From positions 1-13,382 of the forward strand of contig CABSIA010000083.1 of assembly GCA_902477645.1 (NCBI GenBank): a stretch of DNA of 13,382 nt, given 5' to 3'. Positions 1-4,929 of the stretch are shown piece by piece. The position numbers were made by a program, and so were the translations under genes. The stretch is from an uncultured Prevotella sp. (GTDB taxonomy: Bacteria > Bacteroidota > Bacteroidia > Bacteroidales > Bacteroidaceae). The notes beneath the pieces are model-generated. The model saw only the letters and a list, made by a program, of their open reading frames with translations, made no database searches and was not told where the DNA came from. Numbering within the stretch: the first letter of the stretch is position 1; each line of letters begins with the position of its first letter.

Positions 1-578
1 CCGTCGACATGCCTCTCGGCGAGTGTTTTCCTTACGAGGGCAATTTTGCCGCAGGCCTCCCCACCCGCATATTCTAGCGGGTGTATGCATATTTTATTAT
101 CCGGCACTCTGGGTCTGTCTTTCCAAGCCTCGGCAAGCGGGTCAAAATTTGTCCTCACGGTGATGCCTCCCTGTCTGCGCAGCTCCCAAATCAGAGACTC
201 CACAGTTTCCACAGAGTTCACCATGCCGTCTATTCCAACCTCAGGCCGCTCACACTGAGACAGTTTTCGCCCTATCCATTGCGGAATGGTCGGTGTCTCG
301 GGCATTTTCAATCTCATCAGCTCAATCCCAGTCCCCTCCAGTTGCTGTGCGGCAGCTATAAAATACCGGGAGTCTGTCCACAGTGCGGCGGCATCCAAAG
401 TCACCACCACCGTTCCAGCAGAGCCATTGAACCCCGACACCCACTCACGGCCTTTCCAGCGGTCGGGCACATACTCCCCGTTGTGCGGGTCAGTGCTTGG
501 AAATATAAAAGCCGACAGTTTCTCGCGTCTCAGAATACCACGCAGTTGCGCCAATCTTGTCTTAATAACATCGTTCAT
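1..578 (-). CDS. Aminopeptidase P family (Xaa-Pro aminopeptidase) protein, N-terminal part, cut by the left edge
   Basis: Family role: cytosolic metallopeptidases that remove an N-terminal residue preceding proline. Reading the minus strand from the ATG at 578 gives 192 uninterrupted codons with no stop before the edge. The visible part is the creatinase-like N-terminal domain. Family-typical segments are FPSTDPHNGEYVP (residues 26-38), SGFNGSAGTVVV (48-59) and ALWTDSRYF (65-73). The metal-binding catalytic 'pita-bread' domain would lie to the left of the window, so activity cannot be judged here. Bacteroidetes homologues are about 590 residues, so roughly two thirds is missing. An in-frame ATG at 587-585 (three codons upstream, after a TAG at 593-591) is an equally possible start. 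The gene is divergent from mdh and has its own promoter at 605-636. The family call is firm; the exact start is uncertain. Confidence 0.9.
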   Translation of the reverse strand, partial: MNDVIKTRLAQLRGILRREKLSAFIFPSTDPHNGEYVPDRWKGREWVSGFNGSAGTVVVTLDAAALWTDSRYFIAAAQQLEGTGIELMRLKMPETPTIPQWIGRKLSQCERPEVGIDGMVNSVETVESLIWELRRQGGITVRTNFDPLAEAWKDRPRVPDNKICIHPLEYAGGEACGKIALVRKTLAERHVD

Positions 579-604
579 ACTTATCATTTGCTAAATGGAC
601 TTTA

Positions 605-636
605 CAAAGATAGCGATTTTAAGAATAAACAACAAA
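605..636 (-). promoter_or_regulatory. Bacteroidetes-type promoter for the aminopeptidase gene
   Basis: Read on the minus strand, a -33 box TTTG (636-633) is followed by exactly 20 bases and a perfect -7 box TATCTTTG (612-605), matching the Bacteroidetes sigma consensus TTTG-N19-21-TAnnTTTG. Transcription would begin near 598, leaving a leader of only about 10-20 bases before the start codon. Confidence 0.8.
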
Positions 637-677
637 AGATAAACATAAATTAATAACTATTTTACATTATTTTTTAT

Positions 678-685
678 TAACTTTG
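678..685 (+). promoter_or_regulatory. Probable promoter (-7 box) for mdh
   Basis: TAACTTTG fits the TAnnTTTG consensus and sits at the end of an AT-rich stretch. No good TTTG box lies 19-21 bases upstream, so only the -7 half is convincing. Transcription would begin near 692, giving a leader of about 130 bases before mdh. It is divergent from the promoter at 605-636, with about 65 bases between the two -7 boxes. Confidence 0.6.
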
Positions 686-691
686 CGCTCG

Positions 692-823
692 GATAACAGG
701 AGAAAGACGGCATTTGCCCGCACATCCTTTTACCAGCATGAGTTGCAAGCTGATAGCGCAGTGCGCCACATCGGCTGACCAAGACCGTAATTTCAAACAA
801 TAACAAATAATCTATTAGTAGTT
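692..823 (+). other. Long 5' leader of mdh with a possible 21-codon upstream ORF
   Basis: About 130 untranslated bases separate the predicted transcription start from mdh, long for this window. The leader has small potential hairpins: GGCA/TGCC near 709-718, and GCGC-AGT-GCGC near 756-766 flanked by GAT/ATC. It also has an ATG at 738 opening a 21-codon frame (MSCKLIAQCATSADQDRNFKQ) that stops at 801-803, 20 bases before the mdh start. No recognised riboswitch fold was found. Whether the leader or the small frame acts in regulation is unknown. Confidence 0.3.
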
Positions 824-1816
824 ATGGAATTTTTAACTAATGACAAGCTTTTGATCGTCGGTGCCGGCGGTATGATTGGTTCTAACATGGTACAGAGCGC
901 ATTGATGCTCGGTCTGACTCCTAACATTTGTCTTTACGACATCTACGAGCCAGGCGTACACGGTGTTTTCGACGAAATGCAGCAGTGTGCCTTCCCTGGC
1001 GCAAACCTTACTTACACAGTTAATCCTGAAGAGGCTTTCACTGGTGCCAAGTATATCATTTCTTCTGGCGGCGCTCCACGTAAGGAGGGCATGACACGCG
1101 AGGATCTTCTCAAGGGCAACTGCAAAATCGCCGCCGAGTTCGGTGACAACATCAAGAAATATTGCCCGGACGTTGAGCACGTGGTTGTTATCTTCAACCC
1201 TGCCGACGTAACAGCTCTCACCGCCCTCATCCACTCAGGTCTGAAGCCAAACCAGCTTACTTCCCTCGCAGCTCTCGACTCTACCCGTCTGCAGCAGGCT
1301 TTGGCACTGGAGTTCGGCGTACAGCAGGACAAGGTGACGGGCGCCCACACATACGGTGGCCACGGCGAGCAGATGGCAGTTTTCGCATCTCAGGTTAAGG
1401 TCGACGGCAAGCCGTTGGCTGAGATGGGTCTTTCTGACGAGCGTTGGGAAGAAATTAAGCACCACACTGTCCAGGGTGGCTCCAACATCATCAAGCTCCG
1501 CGGACGCAGCTCGTTCCAAAGCCCGGCATACAACGCAGTCAAGATGATTGAGGCTGCCATGGGCGGCGAGATATTCACATTGCCAGCCGGATGCTATGTA
1601 AACAACGACAAACTTGGCCTCAAGAACGTTATGATGGCTATGCCTACAACTATCGACAAGACCGGTGTTCACTTCACAGAGCCTGCCGGCACAGAGGCCG
1701 AGCTTGCATCACTCGCCAAGTCGTACGAGCACCTCTGCAAGATGCGCGACGAGATTGTTGGTCTCGGCATCGTTCCTCCTGTAGCAGAGTGGACAGAGAT
1801 GAACCCAAATCTCTAA
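824..1816 (+). CDS. mdh: Malate dehydrogenase (NAD-dependent lactate/malate dehydrogenase family)
   Basis: Interconverts malate and oxaloacetate with NAD(H) in the cytosol. In fermenting Bacteroidales it works in the reductive branch from oxaloacetate to fumarate and succinate. The 330-residue protein is full length for the family. Visible residues are the Rossmann glycine motif GAGGMIG (13-19), Asp39 at the end of the second strand (NAD preference), the mobile-loop arginines Arg86 and Arg92 in PRKEGMTRED, Asn125 in FNPAD, and the catalytic pair Asp152/Arg155 (LDSTR) with His180 (GGHGE). Substrate identity is inferred from the two loop arginines, which favour dicarboxylic substrates, and from similarity to the Prevotella-type enzyme I recall. 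Another 2-hydroxyacid dehydrogenase is the alternative. It is monocistronic: own promoter upstream, strong terminator 36 bases after the stop. Confidence 0.92.
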   Translation: MEFLTNDKLLIVGAGGMIGSNMVQSALMLGLTPNICLYDIYEPGVHGVFDEMQQCAFPGANLTYTVNPEEAFTGAKYIISSGGAPRKEGMTREDLLKGNCKIAAEFGDNIKKYCPDVEHVVVIFNPADVTALTALIHSGLKPNQLTSLAALDSTRLQQALALEFGVQQDKVTGAHTYGGHGEQMAVFASQVKVDGKPLAEMGLSDERWEEIKHHTVQGGSNIIKLRGRSSFQSPAYNAVKMIEAAMGGEIFTLPAGCYVNNDKLGLKNVMMAMPTTIDKTGVHFTEPAGTEAELASLAKSYEHLCKMRDEIVGLGIVPPVAEWTEMNPNL

Positions 1817-1851
1817 ATCAGGAATATACACATACTATAATTTAGGATAAT

Positions 1852-1898
1852 AAATGGCCGCATCTTAGTGACATCACTTCGATGCAGCCATTTTTTTT
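1852..1898 (+). terminator. Rho-independent terminator of mdh
   Basis: A long hairpin is followed directly by a T-run. AAATGGC (1852-1858) pairs with GCCATTT (1887-1893), GCATC (1860-1864) with GATGC (1881-1885), and an apical AGTG/CACT stem closes on a four-base loop. The only outer-stem mismatch is C1859 against A1886. Eight T (1891-1898) complete the signal. Confidence 0.88.
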
Positions 1899-1964
1899 GA
1901 TTTTGACAATTTGACATTCCAAGTTGTACATCCCACTCTGTAGAAAATCTGCGGGATTAAAATA

Positions 1965-2266
1965 AGGCTCATCCGATATTTGGAGTGATATATGGATGGT
2001 TGCTGACGGATGGCGGGCTGAAAGCCCAAAAAGCGCACAGCCCAGGGCGGCGCCCTGGGTTAACAATATGGGTGTGAGAGATGCGCCCTGAAAGGGCAAA
2101 GGCGTAAAATCAACATAAATAACCACTTGTCAATCAACGCCTTTGCCCTTTCAGGGCGCATAATCTATTATGAAACTATAATCCCAGGGCGTTTGCCCTG
2201 GGCTGTGCGCTTTTTGGGCTTTCAGCCCGCTCGTTGCTTGCATCACTCCAAATATCGGAAGAGCCT
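1965..2266. repeat. 302-base nested palindromic intergenic repeat of Bacteroidetes type
   Basis: Three blocks on the left recur in reverse-complement order on the right: outer 1965-1989 with 2242-2266 (25 bases, one mismatch), middle 2014-2048 with 2195-2229 (35 of 35) and inner 2081-2105 with 2137-2161 (25 of 25), around a 31-base centre. The sequences between blocks do not pair. Blocks contain smaller hairpins, such as CCCAGGGC/GCCCTGGG at 2041-2059 and again at 2183-2202, and GGGCT/AGCCC at 2015-2027. Similar GC-rich palindromic modules (CCCTGAAAGGGC, GGGCTGAAAGCCC) are, to my knowledge, scattered through Bacteroidales genomes and often give false short ORFs. Origin and function are not visible. 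A REP-like element moved by a transposase elsewhere in the genome is an inference. Confidence 0.85.
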
Positions 2267-2296
2267 AAAATAATACTGTAAATTGTTTCGGGATTG

Positions 2297-2390
2297 ACTG
2301 GGAGGGCAGGTTTTCAATCTGCCTGCCACCGTGATTTATTTCGGGATTAATTCCGTCATAAGTGGCAGGTTGAAAACCTGCCCTCCCAGT
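2297..2390. repeat. 94-base GC-rich inverted repeat
   Basis: The left arm 2297-2317 pairs perfectly with 2370-2390 (21 bases, containing GGGAGGGCAGGTTTTC). The stem continues with CCTGCCAC (2322-2329) against GTGGCAGG (2362-2369). The only irregularity is a four-base insertion (2318-2321) in the left arm. Each arm holds its own GGCAGG/CCTGCC mini-palindrome. A 10-base direct repeat TTTCGGGATT occurs just before the left arm (2286-2295) and in the loop (2339-2348). No T-run follows, so it is not a classical terminator. Confidence 0.8.
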
Positions 2391-2440
2391 TAAATCAATT
2401 TTGATTGAGCGCATTCAATGCTTCCGCTCGCACATAGCAA

Positions 2441-2505
2441 CGCAACCGCTTGCGATGGCACATGCAAGCGGTTGCGGCTGCCATCGCAAGCGGCTGCATT
2501 TTTTT
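2441..2505 (+). repeat. Two mutually exclusive hairpins ending in a T-run
   Basis: Hairpin A pairs 2441-2453 with 2464-2476 (13 perfect base pairs, 10-base loop). Hairpin B pairs 2442-2460 with 2479-2497 (19 base pairs with one mismatch, A2445 against C2494) and is followed by seven T (2499-2505). The two share the segment 2442-2453, so only one can form. The modules (GCAAGCGG and its complement) recur three times. It could act as a terminator on the plus strand, but no gene lies directly upstream, so it may simply be a repeat-derived structure. Confidence 0.6.
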
Positions 2506-2630
2506 GCTGTATATGAAACTGTTTTTAGTATTAATCCAGAAAAGAAAATCTTGCTGTTGGGCATACGCATTGAAATTTCCATTTGATACCATAACGACAC
2601 TGTCACAATAAAAAAATGGACTTATATTTT

Positions 2631-2661
2631 TTTGATATATAAAAAGATTTTGCTACTTTTG
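2631..2661 (+). promoter_or_regulatory. Bacteroidetes-type promoter for the DUF3737-aminotransferase unit
   Basis: A -33 box TTTG (2631-2634) is followed by 19 bases and a -7 box TACTTTTG (2654-2661), a full match to the consensus. Transcription would begin near 2668, giving a leader of about 77 bases before the ATG at 2746. The leader has a weak TTAG/CTAA hairpin near 2690-2702 and the 16-base string AAAAAACAGACATTTT (2708-2723), also found directly before the SusD gene. Confidence 0.78.
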
Positions 2662-2745
2662 CATTAGCCATCATATTATAGAGGTGCAAATTAGAAGAGC
2701 TAAGTTAAAAAAACAGACATTTTCATTACAAGTCATTCTAAAATT

Positions 2746-3594
2746 ATGAAAGTTATCAGCAATCAGCAGTTTTGCGGCGAGCGTCCGCTATTCGGCATAC
2801 ACGACACAGAACTCGACAACATCGTAATCGGCGAGGGCGAGTCGGGCATCAAATGTTGCCACGACATTGTTTGCAAAAACTCCCGTTTCATCGGAAAATA
2901 TCCGCTATGGCACGTTGACCGCAGTACCATTGAGGACTGCCAATTTGAGCATGGCTCACGCTCGGCAATCTGGTATAGTGACGACATGGCTATGAGACGT
3001 TGCAGAATTGACGACCCGAAGTTTTTCCGTGAGATGAAAAATCTCACCATAGAGGATGTTGTCATAAACGACGCTGACGAGACCTTCTGGAAAATCGACG
3101 GGCTGAAAGGCAAAAACCTTGAGCTGCACGACGGCACATACCCCTTCATGTTCTCAAACAACATATATATCGACGGACTTGTCTCAGACAGCAAGTATGT
3201 TTTTCAGTATTGCCGCAACATCGAGCTTCACAATGCCAAAATCACAACAAAGGACTCGTTTTGGGAATGCGAAAACGTCACCGTATACGACTCTGAGCTA
3301 AACGGCGAGTATCTGGCATGGCACAGCACAAACGTGACTCTCGTCAGATGCCACATCAGCGGCGAGCAGCCACTGTGCTACATGAGGGGAATAACCCTCC
3401 GCGACTGCACCTTCGATGCAGAGTGCGACCGTTCCTTCGAGGACTCCGCCGATATCGACGCAGAGATAACGGGCAGCATCACAAACATCAAAAATCCTAT
3501 ATCAGGACAGATTACCGCCGATTTCATCGGAAGCGTAACCATAGACGAGCACATCAAACAACCCGCAAACTGCAAAATAACGGAAAGGAAATAA
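2746..3594 (+). CDS. DUF3737 family protein, predicted beta-helix
   Basis: I recognise this 282-residue protein as a DUF3737 member; its biochemical function is not known to me. There is no signal peptide or membrane segment, so it is probably cytosolic. The sequence is a run of short beta repeats with a clear 18-21 residue period marked by an aromatic or hydrophobic five-residue core: PLFGI (14), GIKCC (34), PLWHV (53), AIWYS (74), KFFRE (92), TFWKI (113), PFMFS (133), VFQYC (152), SFWEC (171), LAWHS (190) and PLCYM (209). That is about eleven coils of a probable right-handed parallel beta-helix, capped by a less regular, acidic C-terminal part. It is the first gene of a two-gene unit, with only 6 bases before the MalY-like gene. 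From memory this pairing recurs in other anaerobes, suggesting a shared pathway, but the role is not established. The start is preceded by a good promoter and no Shine-Dalgarno sequence. Confidence 0.88.
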   Translation: MKVISNQQFCGERPLFGIHDTELDNIVIGEGESGIKCCHDIVCKNSRFIGKYPLWHVDRSTIEDCQFEHGSRSAIWYSDDMAMRRCRIDDPKFFREMKNLTIEDVVINDADETFWKIDGLKGKNLELHDGTYPFMFSNNIYIDGLVSDSKYVFQYCRNIELHNAKITTKDSFWECENVTVYDSELNGEYLAWHSTNVTLVRCHISGEQPLCYMRGITLRDCTFDAECDRSFEDSADIDAEITGSITNIKNPISGQITADFIGSVTIDEHIKQPANCKITERK

Positions 3595-3600
3595 CACAAT

Positions 3601-4800
3601 ATGGAGAAATTTGATTTCGACAAGCTAACCAACCGCCGGGGCACATCGTGCTATAAATGGGACAGCGCCAAGAACGACGAGGCGATACCCCTGTGGGTTG
3701 CCGACATGGACTTCGAGGTGGCTCCCGCCATCAAAGAGGCTTTGGCTGAGAGAGTGGCACATGGCATATTCGGCTACACGAAGGTTCCCGGCTCTTACTA
3801 CGATGCCGTTATCAACTGGTTCGACAGAAGACACGACTGGCACATCGAGCGTGACTGGATTTTGTACACCACTGCCGTCGTACCAGCCCTTAGCTGTTGC
3901 CTGAAGGCCATGACTATGCCCGGCGAGAAAGTGCTGGTGCAGACTCCCGTCTACAATTGTTTCTTCTCAAGCATCATCAACAGCGGCTGTTTAGTAGAGG
4001 AAAGCCGACTGGAGAGAAAAGGTGACTCGTACGCCATAAATTTCGATGAATTCGAGAAAAAATGCAAAGACGAAAAAGTCACGGTGTTCGTACTCTGCAA
4101 CCCGCACAATCCCGCCGGAAGGGTGTGGACAGCCGATGAAATGGCGAAAATTAACGATATTTGCCTCAGAAACGGCGTAAAAGTGATTGCCGATGAGATA
4201 CACTGCGAGATTGTGATGCCCGGCTATAAGTATGTGCCCTTCGCATCTGTCAGCAGCAAATGCCTCAACAACAGCGTCACCCTCAGCTCACCGTCGAAAG
4301 GCTTCAACACCGCCGGCCTGCAGATTGCGAACATATTCTGCTGCGACCCCATGTTGAGACGCCGCATAGACCGGGCCATAAACATCAACGAGGTTTGCGA
4401 CGTAAACCCGTTTGGCGTGGTGGCGTTACAGGCAGCATATAATAACGGCGGAGAATGGCTCGACCAGATGAGCGCATACGTCTACGGCAACTATCTTGAG
4501 CTGAAAAGCTTCTGCCACGAGTATCTTCCCAAGTTTGAGGTGCTGCGCCTTGAGGGTACCTACCTCGCATGGGTAGACGTAAACGCCATAGAGCTGACTG
4601 CCGACGAGCTGACCCGGCTGCTTGAGGAGAAGGCAAACGTGATGGTAAACAGCGGAACAATGTACGGACGGCAAGCCGGGCTGGGGTATATACGCATAAA
4701 CCTCGCATGCCCGCGCCAGCGCCTCCGTGAGGCCCTCAACCGCATGGGCCAGGTATTGGCAGAATACATGATTGACGACATCCCCGGCTGCCCAATGTAG
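3601..4800 (+). CDS. MalY/PatB-type PLP-dependent aminotransferase or cystathionine beta-lyase
   Basis: This is a 399-residue fold-type I PLP enzyme of normal length (family about 390). Members carry out C-S beta-lyase or aminotransferase reactions, typically cystathionine or cysteine conjugates to homocysteine or thiol, pyruvate and ammonia. Visible residues are the PLP-stacking region TPVYNCF (115-121, Tyr118), NPHNPAGR with Asn170, ADEIH with Asp198, the Schiff-base Lys233 in SPSKGFNTAGL, and the carboxylate-binding Arg365 in GYIRINLACPR. The N-terminal LWVADMDFEVAP motif (31-42) is typical of the MalY/PatB group and separates it from classical AspC enzymes. The exact substrate cannot be told from sequence. 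It lies 6 bases after the DUF3737 gene and is almost certainly co-transcribed with it. No convincing terminator follows; the next gene begins 129 bases later with its own promoter. Confidence 0.92.
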   Translation: MEKFDFDKLTNRRGTSCYKWDSAKNDEAIPLWVADMDFEVAPAIKEALAERVAHGIFGYTKVPGSYYDAVINWFDRRHDWHIERDWILYTTAVVPALSCCLKAMTMPGEKVLVQTPVYNCFFSSIINSGCLVEESRLERKGDSYAINFDEFEKKCKDEKVTVFVLCNPHNPAGRVWTADEMAKINDICLRNGVKVIADEIHCEIVMPGYKYVPFASVSSKCLNNSVTLSSPSKGFNTAGLQIANIFCCDPMLRRRIDRAININEVCDVNPFGVVALQAAYNNGGEWLDQMSAYVYGNYLELKSFCHEYLPKFEVLRLEGTYLAWVDVNAIELTADELTRLLEEKANVMVNSGTMYGRQAGLGYIRINLACPRQRLREALNRMGQVLAEYMIDDIPGCPM

Positions 4801-4836
4801 CACCATGCAAAAACCTACCAAAAACCTTAAAATTAA

Positions 4837-4868
4837 TTTATTTTAAAAACTTTTGCGGAATACCTTTG
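4837..4868 (+). promoter_or_regulatory. Candidate promoter for the FAS1-SusCD operon
   Basis: TACCTTTG (4861-4868) fits the -7 consensus. TTTA (4837-4840), one base off the -33 box, lies exactly 20 bases upstream. A second near-match, TATCTTCG, follows at 4870-4877. Transcription would begin near 4875-4884, giving a leader of about 50 bases. No regulator gene and no obvious operator repeats were seen nearby. Confidence 0.5.
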
Positions 4869-4929
4869 GTATCTTCGTATATATAATTAGAAAACTTAAA
4901 ATGTTATATAACAACTAAACCGTTTATTT

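Larger units (their letters stand above)
1817..2745. other. 929-base non-coding interval rich in inverted repeats
   Basis: The interval contains, in order, the mdh terminator (1852-1898), a nested palindrome (1965-2266), a GC-rich inverted repeat (2297-2390), a competing-hairpin pair ending in a T-run (2441-2505), plain AT-rich sequence with no visible structure (2506-2630), and a promoter plus about 77-base leader for the next gene (2631-2745). The short open frames here run through the palindromes on both strands and show no protein family character, so I call no gene. Confidence 0.75.

Noticed and set aside
81..653. 190-codon plus-strand frame (and a 102-codon one) opposite the aminopeptidase gene
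   Set aside because: The minus strand gives a clear aminopeptidase P N-terminal domain, so the plus-strand frames are antisense shadows.
833..1672. Long antisense frames inside mdh
   Set aside because: mdh is complete with all catalytic residues. The opposite frames are a by-product of its codon bias.
1842..2126. 94-codon minus-strand open frame in the mdh-DUF3737 gap
   Set aside because: It runs through one arm of the 302-base palindrome and the mdh terminator. Its peptide is the kind of false product given by these repeats and has no domain or start-site support.
1965..2505. Possible CRISPR array from the dense repeats
   Set aside because: The repeats are inverted, of unequal length and few. 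There is no regular direct repeat with equal spacers, and no cas gene is nearby.
2395..2606. Short open frames on both strands around the competing hairpins
   Set aside because: Inverted repeats make both strands open and give similar peptides. There is no promoter or protein family character.
2668..2745. SAM or other riboswitch upstream of the MalY-type unit
   Set aside because: The 77-base leader has no recognisable SAM-I, SAM-II or other known riboswitch core, only one weak four-base-pair hairpin.
4801..4860. Terminator after the MalY-type gene
   Set aside because: There is only an AT-rich imperfect palindrome (TTAAAAT/ATTTTAA) without a GC stem or clean T-run. This is not enough to call.
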